DNA of 64,000 nucleotides from Hordeum vulgare subsp. vulgare (GCF_904849725.1 NC_058518.1:329304581-329368580), one strand, 5' to 3'; counted from the first letter of the stretch, positions 11,682-23,700 are shown. Program-made: numbers and translations. The notes: generated by a model from the letters alone, not told the origin.

Positions 11682-12518
11682 ATGTCTAGGTCCTTTGCCT
11701 TTGGTGTTGCACCCGAAGGAGAGATTCTTACCTTCAAACAAAGGGTTGGAGAAAGTTTGAAAGATGCTTGGTATAGAATTAAAGATTCTCAACATAGAGC
11801 CACCAAGAAGAAATCCACCACTATTTTGCTTAGAAATTTTTATGTTGGTATTACTTCTTGGCATAGGTTTGTTCTAGACACGGCAATAGGTCGGAATTTC
11901 TTGGAAGCTCCCGTTTGGGAGGCTCTTAACGATATGGAAAATCTTGTTGGAATCCCACCTATAATTGACATAAAGGATGATGTCATTTTAGCTCACATTA
12001 TGAGTAAACTTAAGAGTATAGAGCTAAAAATGCCAAGCATGAGCAAAATAAATGAAGCAGATCGTAGGATTCAAGGGAACTTAAATCTAATTGATAGCTC
12101 CATGCACAAAATTTACAAAACTTTGGAGACCCTTAAATCCCACGATGTGGATCCTTCTAGGATTGATAAGAATAAGACTGAGGATATTATTGAAACTTTA
12201 GGAACTACTCTATACTCCATCAAGACTAAAAAGGTAGAAACCCCCGCAAGTAAGGAACCTAAGTTCGTTCACGTACCCAAGTTTCCTCAACCCAAAACGA
12301 GTATACCTATTGCTAGGGGTGTTGCAACTGTGAAGACCTTAGAAGAGATACCTCTCTTAAATAGAATTAGAAATGAAATTTCAATTGGTCTTACTACCTT
12401 TGCTTTTGTTCCTAGAAGTGTTGCCACTAAGCCTCTCTTTGAGAGTCCTCTTAAGATTAGTTGTACTATTGAAGATATTTTTTATGATCTTTGTGATGGT
12501 CCAGTTGATACAACTTGA
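11682..12518 (+). CDS. Gag-like protein of Gypsy element II
   Basis: An uninterrupted frame of 278 codons is the only coding region in the element. I chose the ATG that opens MSRSFAFG, although an in-frame ATG lies 18 nt upstream. Residues of about 10-90 resemble the retrotransposon gag fold, with GESLKDAWYRIKDSQHRA followed by a hydrophobic helix pair. The middle is helical and charged. There is no CCHC zinc knuckle and no protease. The frame has no stop or frameshift, unlike the gag genes of elements I and III, which hints at selection or recent activity. Its role would be particle formation for a non-autonomous element. The gag assignment rests on position and weak domain resemblance. Confidence 0.6.
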   Translation: MSRSFAFGVAPEGEILTFKQRVGESLKDAWYRIKDSQHRATKKKSTTILLRNFYVGITSWHRFVLDTAIGRNFLEAPVWEALNDMENLVGIPPIIDIKDDVILAHIMSKLKSIELKMPSMSKINEADRRIQGNLNLIDSSMHKIYKTLETLKSHDVDPSRIDKNKTEDIIETLGTTLYSIKTKKVETPASKEPKFVHVPKFPQPKTSIPIARGVATVKTLEEIPLLNRIRNEISIGLTTFAFVPRSVATKPLFESPLKISCTIEDIFYDLCDGPVDTT

Positions 12519-12563
12519 TCTTTTTGCATCATGCCTAGCTCAAAGGCATAAAAGAAAGCGCTT

Positions 12564-12580
12564 GTTGGGAGGCAACCCAA
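12564..12580 (+). other. Conserved inverted-repeat motif 45 nt after the gag stop
   Basis: GTTGGGAGGCAACCCAA is preceded by AAGCGCTT. Spacing to the stop codon (12516-12518) is 45 nt, the same as in element I. The 45 nt between also share ATGCCTAGCT. Confidence 0.65.
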
Positions 12581-15404
12581 TTTGTTTTTACTTTCCGTTT
12601 TAGTGGTCTTGATGCTTGCTACTACTGTAGCAACATCATTGTATCTTTATTTTCAAGCTTTGTGCTAAGTTTTAGCCTCTGATTGCAAGAAAGTTCAAAA
12701 GTTGTGACATGCTGCCCAGAAACAGATTGTGTCTGCTTGACGGAACAATTCGCCAAAAATCACGAGATCACCTTTTTGATATGTATTTTTTTGAACGAAT
12801 TCTCTATATAATTTTATTTCTGGCGTATGTTCTGAGTTTTTTTATTTGAGTTGCAGAAGTGCCCCAAAAAAAGTACTTACTACATGTTGTTCTGTTTTTC
12901 ACAAATTCTGCCACGTTTTGCGTTTTCATCGTTTCGCAAATCTTAAGCTTGCTTTTAATTTGCAAAAATCTTTTGGCAATCATGAGAACCAGTAGATTTT
13001 CATGAAAATCTTTATTTTCAGTAGGGAATGAATTATTTTATCATGGTCACTAACCACTCTAATCAGCTTATGATGAGTTTCGTATGAAGGGAGTTTTCAA
13101 GTATGCGGTGGAAGATGATGACAGAAGACCCAGGAGTGTCAAGCGCTCAAGCTTGGGGATTCCCCCATGAACCCCAAGAAATATTCAAGGAGACTCAAGC
13201 GTCTAAGCTTGGGGATTCCCTCGTGCATCCCCTTCTCTATCAACAATCATCAGTTCGTCCATCTCCATGCTATATTTTTATCACTTCATATGTTATGTGC
13301 TATGCTTGGAGTGTCCCGCTCTTTACTTTTTAGTTTGTTTTAGTTTTGCTTGTTGTTCATAACAATTCGGAACCTATCCTTCTTTGTTTGGGAGAGAAAC
13401 ATGCTCCACTCCACTCTAGAACACAACATAGGTTTTCATGCTTATCTTTTATGTGTGTTCTTTATCTTTTCATAGTTGTTGTCATGCTTAGCTCTTAGTT
13501 TTCATGCTTTATCTTTTTAAGAGCTATTATTTAGGTTGCTTTTGGAACTCTATTGAGTTATCATGCTTATCTTGTTTAGAGAGTTTGCTTGTTGCACTGA
13601 GTTGTGTGTCTTGCATGATTAGGTAACTGAGGCTGCTATTTAAGTATAGTAGTAACTTGCAATAGTTTTGAGGTATTGATTTGAGTAATGTTTGGACTAT
13701 CGGTGCTAAGAGCTTGAGCCTATTAGTGATATATGTCGTATTTTTGGAAATCCGTGTGTTTTTCAAAAACTAAAAAATTAGTTGAGAACTCTAGCTACTA
13801 GATTGATCGCTAACCTCTGGAGGGGTTGTAATATATAGAGTAACCTCACGTTACCATGGGTCGAGGATGCGCAAGGATAACCAAACCCCCAAACACTCGT
13901 CCTCGGGGTACTTGTCTCTTTGTGAATTTCCTGACTAGATAGACAGTTACCGATAATAAGTGTATGAGTTCTTCGAACTAATGTGAGTATTCGATTGTTG
14001 GCACTTCCACCATCTATATTTTGCTAGCATCTTCGGTACCGTGCATTACCCTTTCTCATCTTGAGAGTTGGTGCAAACCTCGTCGGTGCATCCAAACCCT
14101 TGGCATGATACGCTCTATCATCATAAGCCTCATTATATCTTTTCTCAAAACAGCCACCATACCTACCTATTAAGGCATTTCCATAGCCTTTCCAAGATAC
14201 ATTGCCATGCAACATCCACCATCTCATGACTTGATCTTCATGTCATACATGCTTTTGCTTGATCGAGGAGTCGCATGCTAGTTGGGCCTTGCCCTTATTA
14301 TTGCTACATGACGCGCTAGTTTCATCGCATATCCTGCTGCACTGGCAGAGGCATACATTTGCATAAATCATGATAGTTTTAATTGGTATTTATGTGAGTC
14401 CTTCTTATAAAGTGTGAAGGTCTTCTTTTTACTCTTGTAAAACATAGAGTGTTTCCCTTAAGTGAGGAAAAGATCCCAAAGAGGACAAATTAAAAGATCC
14501 CAAAGAGGACAAATGAAAAGATCCCAAAGAGGTCAAATGAGAGATAAATAGAAAGAGAAGAGGCCACAAAAAATAAAGAAATAAAAAGAGAGAAGGGGGC
14601 AACATTACTATTCCTTCTGAAACATCCACACTCGTAGTCCATTGTTATATTTGTACTCCATAGAGATTATCATTCATGCATAACTATGTGGGGACCCTTA
14701 CACTATAGAACTTGTCTTGTATATTCCAATGATGAGCCTCCTCAAATGAGCTCTAGGTCTTCATGAGCAAGGAAGTTGGATGCACCCCCACTAGTTCCAT
14801 TGGAGAGCTTACCTTAGCTCATATGTGCATCCGTTGCATGGCAATCCCTACTCCTCACATCATATCTATCATTTGGCTTTCTCTCGCCTATGGTTGTCCT
14901 CATTGATGTGAGGCTTTCACACCTTTTTGTCTTCCTTCCCCATCATTATTCTCTTTGCCATCCTAAGTGCCAACATATCTTGCTTGCTCTCATCCATTGC
15001 ATGAGTGCTCAAAGTCGAAAGGGAGAGGATCATTTTGACTTGTGCCTGACTAGTGGTCTGGGGATGAGTCAAAATAAGATTCCGAAGGAGAACAAGTGTG
15101 AAGTTTAGTAGATTGAGTTCTCAATAAAAAAATATGTTCTAAACCCATCTCCCACTTCTTGCACGCAAACACCATTTGGAGACATTCGAGTCACGGACAA
15201 CGAGAGCTCTTGCACCTTTATGTTCTTACTTTGCTATTTTCAATACTAAATATAGACTCTTGCTTGTTATTATCTTGACTTGAATTGCATATCTTACTTG
15301 CTTTACTTTGGAGTTCTTATATGTGTGTTAGCATGTCACCATAGAAATTACTTGTGTTATCATTTACCTACTCGAGGACGAGCAGGAATTAAGCTTGGGG
15401 ATGT
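12581..15404 (+). mobile_element. Non-coding 3' interior of element II with internal polypurine motifs
   Basis: No coding frame of note is present. Two copies of TAAGCTTGGGGATTCCC-like sequence lie at 13148-13165 and 13204-13220, and the terminal polypurine tract AAGCTTGGGGATGT ends at 15404. The last 1.5 kb resembles the corresponding parts of elements A and I in layout, including the GAGGACGAGCAGGA stretch before the LTR. Confidence 0.65.
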
Positions 15405-16323
15405 TGATACGTCCCAAACGTATCTATAATTTCTGCTTGTTCCATGATCTTTTGGGTGACATTGTTATATGTTTTGCTACACTTTTATATCTTTTTACAC
15501 ATATTTGGACTAACCTACTAACTCGGTGTACCCAGTGCCAGTTTTCGTCTGCTGATGTCTTTTTTGCAGGGACTTTTACCAAATTTCAAGAGCCCAAAAA
15601 TCCCGAGAAAAATATATAAAAATCAGCGTGATGGAAGCTTCTGGAGCACTGAAGATGGGTTAGAGGGGATCCAGGGGCTGCCCAGGCGGCCTCCCTGCAC
15701 GGCCTGCCCCCTGGCCGCACCCACAAGTCGCTTGGGTGGGGCCCACCCCCTCTGACGCCGGCCTTTGGCCTATATTTACCCCTTCGATCGGAAACCCTTC
15801 CAGAATATCCAGAATCATGAATTTCTCCATCGTTCCGCCGTCGTAGGGCTTTCGAGATCGGGAGCGTTAGGAGACCTCTTCACGCACCCTGCCGGAGGGA
15901 GAATTGACCTCCGGGAGCTTCTCCACCGCCATGGACGCTTCTCGTGAGTAGTCCTCCTTGGACCATGAGTCCATGACGAGTAGCTATGTGATGTCTTCTC
16001 TCCAATCTTGTGCTTCAATGATTAGCCATTGTGAGCTGCCCTACATGATCAAGGCACCTATGTAATTTTCCTACTATTGCTATGCTTGGTTTGTTGGGAT
16101 CTGATGAATTATGATTTTATGTTCAGATTGTGATGAGTTATATATTTGATTATCCTTTTATATTATGTTCTTTAGTGATTCATGCATGTTCTTCGTTGCT
16201 CTTTATTGCTTTGGCCGAGTAGTAGATTGTAACTCCAAGAGGGAGTGTTATGCATGATTGTGGGTTCATGCCCCCTAATGTCTAGCTTGAGTGACAGAAA
16301 CATGAGACTAGGGGATGTGCTGT
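15405..16323 (+). mobile_element. 3' LTR of element II, first part
   Basis: It opens TGATACGTCCCAAACG after the polypurine tract. It stops at the insertion of element III and continues at 26446. Confidence 0.8.
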
Positions 16324-17668
16324 TGATGACCCACAAGTGTAGGGGATCTATCGTAGCCTTTTTGATAAGTAAGAGTGTCGAACCCAACGAGGAGCAGAAG
16401 GTACTGACAAGCGATCTTGAGCAAGGAATAACTCCAAGTACTGAAAGGTAACTTTTTATGGGTTTTCGCCATATTCCTTCTAGTACTATGTTTTTTATTA
16501 ATAAGTGTTATGTGGGTGGAAATTAACTAGTGCACCGTCTAGGCTAAGACAAGTACGCTCTTATGATTAAACTCCTTACAAGCATCCGCAAATACAAGAG
16601 AGAAATTAAGGCAAAGCGTAACCATAGCAATAAGCTTTAGAATCCAACACTCCCTCGTGCAAAAGCATGTGAACTGGGGTCTAAGTTTCTGTCACTCCGG
16701 CATCCCACCATAAGCTTTATTTATACACGATGCATTCTCCTAGGCCCTTAAAAAGGTTAAGTGTTATGTAGTCGACGTTCACATAACACCACTAGAAGAA
16801 TAACACCATAACTTAAATATCAATCAACACATATTACTTCAACATCGTATGACTACTATCAACTAGACTTCTCACATGTTCTCAAGAAGTAAATTAACTA
16901 CTCACAAGACATAAAAGAGATCATGATCTGAGGGGTGAAAATATGATGAACAATCTGGTCATAACAATAATTCTCCAACAATACTCAATAGCATTCACAA
17001 CAAAAGAGTAATCAACACCGGTAGAGTAAAGGGATGAATAGTGCAAGGTACAACTCTGGTTGTGATGGTAAAGTGAGATGGGGTGAAGATGGAGATGGTG
17101 CTGGTGCTGAGGGTGATGGTGATTATGATCTCAATGATGCCCGTGATGATGGTCATGACGATGAGGACGATCTCCCCTTCCGGGAGGAGTTCTCCCCGGC
17201 GGAATCTGCCCGCGAGAAAGGTCTTTTCTTCTCTGTAGGTTTCTACCCCGGAGCGGCGGCGGAACTCCGGAAAAACTTCTGTCCCCGTAAGTTTTCGGTC
17301 ACGAGGGTCATATAGGCCAAAGGAGAGCACCGAAGGCGGGACCCGCCACCCAAGCGGCCTCTGGGTGACCCGCACCACCAGGTCACCTGGGTACCTGGTG
17401 GCCCCCCTTCGGCCCTTCTTCGGCGTGCCTTCGTGGTCTGTTCGGAAACTCCACCCCCGTAAATTTCAGCTCAATTAGAGATGTTCTGATTTGGCGACAC
17501 ATCATGCTATTTTCTCCGCTGAATCCTTCGTCTGCTGTTTCAGCACCGGAAAGTTGTAAATTGTGTAAAATAAGCCAAAACACTATAAGAACAGCATCAT
17601 AATGTGAAATATATCAATGAATAGAGACAAATTATGATACAAAATAGTGATGCAATTTGGACGTGTCA
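16324..17668 (-). mobile_element. 3' LTR of element III, with internal deletion
   Basis: About 1345 bp against 1519 bp for the right LTR. A stretch equivalent to about 25065-25220 is absent, with short TTTC homology at the edges. Its terminal TGATACGTCC reads TGACACGTCC. It contains a GAT-rich segment (17090-17170) that opens an acidic frame but is shared LTR sequence and not a gene. Confidence 0.8.
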
Positions 17669-19355
17669 ACTCCCCCAAACTTAGACCTCGCTTGTCCCCA
17701 AGCGAATATTGAGCTCGGTAAACGTGTCCACAAGTTTAGAGAGTGAAGTGTCGATAAATAAGAATACGGACAAGAAGCATCATAATTTCTCTACTAAACT
17801 CAAGCATCCTCAACAACAATCTCAACTCATAAGGCACATATGAAAGAGTAATATCTATTACAATCAAAAGTAGGGCTAAGGAAACTCATCAAACCATGGC
17901 AAACATGTCCTTGGTCAAAGAACAACTAATAACTTTTAACTTTTGCTCTTCCTCTTATATTTTGATGAGATCAATTGAAGCTTTTTGAAAGAACATGTTA
18001 TTAGTCAAGAAGTGAAAATGCTAACACAAAGGAAGGTGTTTGCTTTAGCTAGGCTTAACAAACAACTTACTCATCTTAATGATTATGTCAACAAAGTTGT
18101 GATATGGCAATTCTCAATGAAACAATATAAATGCATGCATCTTTGTCAACATAAGGTGTCTCTCTTTTATGGGATAGAAATAAGTAGGTTTACTGACTCA
18201 AGATAAAAATAAAGGATTAGACATTCACAGAGGGAAGTAGGGAAAACTCATGTGCTAGAGCTTTTAGAGATTTTGAAATCAATAAGATTGTAAAACAAGC
18301 TTTTGAGAGGTGCATAATTTGTCAACAAATGCTAGTATATAGCCCAATACTTCTCATGCTGCACAAGTTTTGAGGAACGGCTCCCAAAGTGGGGACGATC
18401 ACATCCCCTTAGTCCCCTTTGTTTATCACTACCAAAGTTTTCTGATTTCTCATAAACAAAGCATGAATGAGGTTTTGTTTGTTGTTATTATCTTTTACGA
18501 GCTAGGCGCACTCATGCCGGTTCCTCCTTGTATTAGGGGTTCACAGATTAGACATGCAAACCCAAGATAAAGCTTGTCCAGTATGAGAAGATCATGAATT
18601 ATCCACTACTTCCTCATGAGCTAAAATAGAGGCACAAAACAGGTAGTAATATTTGAAGGTTTAAAGATAGCACATGAGTAATATACTTTAGGAGTGGCGG
18701 TGAAATACCACATGTAGGGAAGGTATGGTGGACTCTTGGGAAGGTTGAGGTTTCAAGGTATGGATGCACAAGCAGTATTCCCGCTTAGTACAAGGGTTGG
18801 CTAGCAGAGGCTTTTGAGAGAAGACACATGATATTGACTTGGATGAAAAACAATATAAAGTTTAACATAAAGAATTTGGCATGAAACATCAAGTTGTCTT
18901 CCTTGTCAACATAACATTTCAAGCATAAGAACATAAAGGTTTTGGCTATGTCGCTACTAGAAAAACTCATGCTTATTGTTATGACCAATGCTATGTTTGC
19001 CAAGATTAAATGAAGTTTTCAAAGCCATACCTGATATGTAAGATCAATACTACCATAAGAATCAGCATATAAGGTCGATTGCATGAAGAGAATACCAGGT
19101 GAAGCAAAGAAACCAATAGACTTCTCATTAATATTCCATCATCGACAACTACACACTCATGGATACAAGACTCTCCACAAAGGAGTGATAGACCTCAATG
19201 CAAACACCTATTTCATAAGATAACTTCCCTAGACATGATACGACACTAAACTTGACCATAAAAGATAAAGTATAAATATAAAGATACCGGGCACTCCCCC
19301 AAGCTTGGAACAAGCTAAGGGAATGCCATTACCCAAGAAGATTTCAATCTTCATC
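17669..19355 (-). mobile_element. Element III polypurine tract and non-coding 3' interior
   Basis: Next to the LTR the minus strand reads AAGTTTGGGGGAGT, the polypurine tract. The remaining 1.7 kb is AT-rich and holds no recognisable coding frame. Confidence 0.7.
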
Positions 19356-19799
19356 CTACTTGTTGTTCTTCAAGTCCGCTATTATGCGCCGGAGGGTTTG
19401 GTTTTCCTCTTCCAGTATGGCCGCCTGTACTTTCAGCACACAGAAGTCTTCACACAATTGGTCAGCGATTCTATGAGCTTCGGATATAGCAGATGACACA
19501 TGTGGAGCTTCCATTGGAGGGACAGTTCTTGAAAGGTTCAGAGAAAGATCATGTCGAGGGTTAAAAAACCCCACGAGGATGGGGTTGTTGGAGCTGGATC
19601 CCTGTGATGAAGGATCTCCTTCTTGCTGGATGGTAACCATCTTGACTTCCTCTCTCACAGAGCGCTCCATCTTTGCTTGTCTTGCGGCAATTTCTTCATT
19701 AATAGCCCATCCGGTGACCTTCCCTTGGTTGATATCTTCCTGGAAACGGCGGAGACGGTGACCCGTGTAGTCTTCCCTGCTTGAGTCGCAAGAAGACAT
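19356..19799 (-). CDS. Additional ORF of element III downstream of pol, coiled-coil protein
   Basis: An intact frame of 147 codons starts at MSSCDSSRED, located after integrase where Athila-type elements carry an env-like gene. The predicted protein is hydrophilic, with a helical basic middle (residues about 25-55), a Ser-rich linker, and a C-terminal heptad pattern ending in AAILEEENQTLRRIIADL, a likely coiled coil. I see no transmembrane segment from this start. A pyrimidine-rich TTTTTCTGCCAG lies just upstream (AG at 19821-19822), a plausible 3' splice site, so expression from a spliced mRNA is possible. The frame remains open upstream to 20003 with a hydrophobic stretch, but that part looks like intron or spacer. 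I do not recognise the protein. Confidence 0.5.
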   Translation of the reverse strand: MSSCDSSREDYTGHRLRRFQEDINQGKVTGWAINEEIAARQAKMERSVREEVKMVTIQQEGDPSSQGSSSNNPILVGFFNPRHDLSLNLSRTVPPMEAPHVSSAISEAHRIADQLCEDFCVLKVQAAILEEENQTLRRIIADLKNNK

Positions 19800-20137
19800 C
19801 TCAAACAATAGCTTCTTAGCCTGGCAGAAAAATATCGAAAGAGAAAACGCACGTAATCGCAAGATACAAAGCCGGGACGATCCGGGAAAATATATAGCAA
19901 ATTTATGCATCAAAACGAAGGTAACAAGCCAAAGTAGGGTCGGAGACAGACTCCGGGTGGTCCAGGCGGCCTCCTGGCGCGGCCAGGAGGTAGCCCGCGC
20001 CACCAGGTTGCCTGGAGCCCCTGGAGCTCCTCTCCGGCTCCACTTCGGCTCGGAATTTTTCTAATTTTGAAAAAACACATAATACACAACTTTTATTGAT
20101 ATTCGCGAAGTTTCCTTACCGTATTTCATACCTATTC

Positions 20138-21115
20138 TTATTCTTCTTCTGATGGTGTCTGACACAATATTGCAATATGTTCTTCATGAGTAGCTACCTG
20201 TATCACATCCACCTCTACATTGATGGGGTCTCTAGCCATGTAATGCTTGAGTCTTTGCCCATTCACAACATGTGGTTTGGTGCCTTCAAAATTGTTAATC
20301 TTGATTGCACCGGAGCGGTAGACTTCTTCTGTATGGTATGGTCCTTCCCACTTGGAAAGTAATTTACCTGGAGAAAACCTGAAACGAGATCTATACAACA
20401 AAACTTTATCGCCAACATTAAATTCATGTTTCAAAATTCTCTTGTCATGCCACTTATTTACCTTTTCTTTGAACATTTTTGCACTCTCGTAAGCTTCACT
20501 TCTCCACTCATCTAGAGAAGTCAAGTTCATGAGGCACTTTTCACCAACAAGCTTTGGGTCAGCATTAAGCTCTCTAACAGCCCAGAAAGCTTTGTGCTCT
20601 AACTCTAAAGATAGATGGCATGCCTTGCCATAGACCATCTTATAAGGAGACATTCCCATGGGATGTTTGTAAGAAGTTCTATACGCCCACAAGGCATCTC
20701 CTAACTTTTTGGACCAGTCCTTTCTAGAACTGTTCACTATCTTTTGCAAGATCAACTTGATCTCTCTATTTGTGAGCTCAACTTGCCCACTTGTTTGAGG
20801 GTGGTAAGGTGAAGCAATTCTATGATTAACATCATATCTGGCTAGAGCTTTTCTAAAAGCACCATGTGTAAAATGTGATCCTCCATCGATCATGAGGTAC
20901 CTAGGTACACCAAACCAAGGGAAGATTACATCCTTGAGCATTTTCAAAGATGTCTTGTGATCAGCACTTTCAGTGGGGATTGCTTCAACCCACTTGGTCA
21001 CATGATCAACAATCACTAAGATGTGAGTGTACTTGTGTGAAGGAGGAAAAGGACCCATAAAATCAAAACCCCAACAATCAAAAGGCTCAATGGCTAGAGA
21101 ATAATTCATAGGCAT
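20138..21115 (-). pseudogene. Integrase core and C-terminal domain, Gypsy element III
   Basis: This is the pol segment encoding the integrase catalytic core. The acidic triad is visible: D in GFDFMGPF, D in LMIDGGSHF and E in SGQVELTNREIK, followed by the GYAYRT-type WAYRTSYKHPMGMSPYK region and a C-terminal domain with FSPGKLLSKWEGPY. The stretch is open for 325 codons and resembles Athila-type integrases. It is cut off from the upstream zinc-binding region by a stop just before it (near 21145), where CAG appears changed to TAG, so it would not be made as part of pol. Confidence 0.85.
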
Positions 21116-21145
21116 CTCATTTCTCCTACTAATATTACCAACTCT

Positions 21146-22219
21146 CTAACACTTATCACAGGATAAAACATAATTTCTAGCGTCTTTAAAGAGAGTAGGC
21201 CAATAAAAACCTGACTGGAGAACCTTGTGTGCGGTCCTCTCACCGGCATGATGTCCTCCATAAGGACTGCTATGACATTGTCTCAAGATATCCTTCTGCT
21301 CATGCTCCGGTATGCATCTCCTCACGATCCCATCCGCACCTTCTCTAAAAAGATGTGGGTCATCCCAAAAGTAATACCTCAAGTCGTGAAAGAATTTCTT
21401 CCTTTGCTGGAATGTTAAACCCGGAGGCAAAAACTTTGCAACCATAAAGTTAACATAATCTGCATACCATGGATCAGAATTAGATTGTACTTTCAAAACA
21501 GCTAACTGTTGATTAGTAAAACTATCGTTGACCGGAATAGGATCATGTGGTACGTCCTCCATCCTGGAAAGGTTGTCTGCTACAGGGTTGTCTGCTCCCT
21601 TACTATCAACAATCTGCAAATCAAATTCTTGAAGAAGAAGGACCCATCTGATAAGCCTTGGTTTGGCATCCTTCTTTTCCATAAGATACTTAATAGCAGC
21701 ATGATCAGTATGTATGATGACTTTGGAATCAACAATGTAAGGCCTAAACTTATCACAAGCAAACACTACTGCTAAAAACTCTTTCTGAGTAGTAGCGTAA
21801 TTCTTTTGAGCACTATCAAGTGTTTTGCTAGCATAATGTATAACATCCAATTTCTTATCAACCCTTTGTCCTAACACAACTCCAACAGAAAAATCACTAG
21901 CATCACACATGATTTCAAAAGGAAAATTCCAATCAGATGGTTGGACTATAGGGGCGGTTATCAAGGCTTTCTTAAGAACTTCGAAGGCTTCCTTACAATC
22001 TTCAGCAAACACAAAAGTAATATCCTTCTGGAGAAGATTAGTGAGGGGTTTCGAAGTCTTTAATAAATCTTCTATAGAAACCAGCATGACCGAGGAAACT
22101 ACAAATACCTCTGATGTCCTTTGGATAAAGCATCCTCTCGTTTGCTTCGACCTTTGCCTTGTCCACCTCGATTCCCTTTTCAGAATCTTGTGGCCAAGAA
22201 CAATTCCCTCATTGACCAT
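21146..22219 (-). pseudogene. RT C-terminal part, RNase H and integrase zinc finger, Gypsy element III
   Basis: In order this segment encodes the end of the RT thumb region, a Gypsy RNase H domain ([14 protein letters not shown], then the [16 protein letters not shown] helix and [10 protein letters not shown]), and the H2C2 integrase zinc finger (H..HH, CDKC). It ends in a stop directly after CDKC. The first 40 or so codons do not fit RT and reflect a frameshift, since the neighbouring RT sequence is in another frame. Confidence 0.85.
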
Positions 22220-23700
22220 GAAGTGGCACTTCTCCTAGTTGAGTACCAAGTTCGTCTCCTCACATCTCTACAAAACTTTATTAAGGTTGTGGAGACAATG
22301 GTCAAAAGAGGTTCCATAGACGAAGAAATCGTCCATGAAGACCTCCACAATTTCCTCACAAAAACCATGAAAGATAGCAGACATACACCTTTGAAAAGTA
22401 GCAGGAGCATTGCATAAACCAAAAGGCATACGTCTATAAGCATAAGTACCAAAGGGACAAGTAAAAGTGGTCTTCTCTTGATCGACAATGTTAACATGAA
22501 TTGAGAGAAGCCAGAATACCCATCAAGATAGGAAAAGTGAGTGTTTTTGGATAACCTTTCAAGCATTCCATCGATGAACGACAGTGGGTAGTGGTCCTTC
22601 TTGGTTGCTTTGTTCAGCTTATTGTAATCAATACACATTCTATATCCAATAATAATTCTTTGAGGTATCAGTTCATTCTTATCATTAGGAACCACAGTCG
22701 TACCTCCTTTCTTCGGAACACAATGTACCGGATTTACCCACTTACTATCAGCTATAGGGTAGATAATACCTGCGGCTAGAAGCTTGAGGATTTCGGTCCT
22801 CACAACATCCTTCATCTTCGGGTTCAACCATCGTTGATGATCAACAACCGGTTTAGCATCAGGCCCAAGATTGGTAGTATGCTGACAAATAGATGGACTA
22901 ATCCCCTTAAGATCATCAAGGGTATAGCCAATAGCGCCTCGGTGCTTACGAAGGACTTCCAATAATCGCTCTTCTTCATATCCTGAAAGGTTAGCATTGA
23001 TAATAACAGGATATACTTTCTTTCCATCTAAATAAGCATACTTGAGCGTATTTGGAAGAGGTTTAAGATCAAACACCGGGTCTTCTTTTGGTTTTGATAA
23101 AATTCCCAAAGGCTCAACCGGAAGGTTGTGTTTCAGGATAGCAAGTTGTCTCAAGAATATGTCGTCTAGCTCATTCCTTTCCTGCATATGCATATCATTC
23201 TTGTAGTCCTCCATAAATTGCTGGAAAGGATCGTTAGGAGGAATAGCAATAGAAGCAATCTCTTCAATAATTTTATCATTACGGGGCAAATCAGTACCAC
23301 GAGTTTGCTTCGAGAATTTAGAAAAGTTAAATTCATATGTCTCGCCATTAAATTCAGCAAATACTTTTCCTTTCCTGCAATCTATGAAAGCTCCACAAGT
23401 TTTGAGAAAAGGCCTACCAAAGATAATAGGGCAAAAACTATCTTGCACTGAACCAAGTACTAGAAAGTCGGTAGGATATTTTACCTTTCCACATAGGACT
23501 TCAACATCTCGCACAATTCCAATAGGAGAGATAATTTCTTTGTTTGCAAGATGAATAGTAACCTCAACGTCTTCAACTTCACATGGTAGAATCTCATTCA
23601 TGATCTCTTGATAAAATGAAAAAGTAATAGCACTAGCACTGGATCCCAAATCAAATAGCCCGTAATAATTGTGATCTCCTATTTTAACAGATAAACTCAA
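22180..23700 (-). pseudogene. Protease and reverse transcriptase N-terminal part, Gypsy element III
   Basis: The segment holds the aspartic protease (DLGSSAS active site near 23640, then FCPIIFGRPFLKT) followed by RT fingers and palm: PVHCVPKKGG, RMCIDYNKLNKATKKDHYPL and SYLDGYSGFSQ. After that the reading frame is lost. The catalytic FMDD motif is present near 22329-22340 but in a different frame, so there is at least one indel between about 22400 and 22520. The catalytic residues themselves are preserved where seen. Confidence 0.85.

Noticed and set aside
17034..17315. Acidic Asp-rich frame, also seen at 25796-25978
   Set aside because: It lies in both LTRs of element III and comes from GAT repeats; it is not a conserved protein.
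19800..20003. Upstream extension of the coiled-coil ORF with a hydrophobic stretch, considered as a signal or membrane segment
   Set aside because: The extension ends in a pyrimidine-rich tract and CAG typical of an intron end, and its composition differs from the ORF, so it is more likely non-coding.
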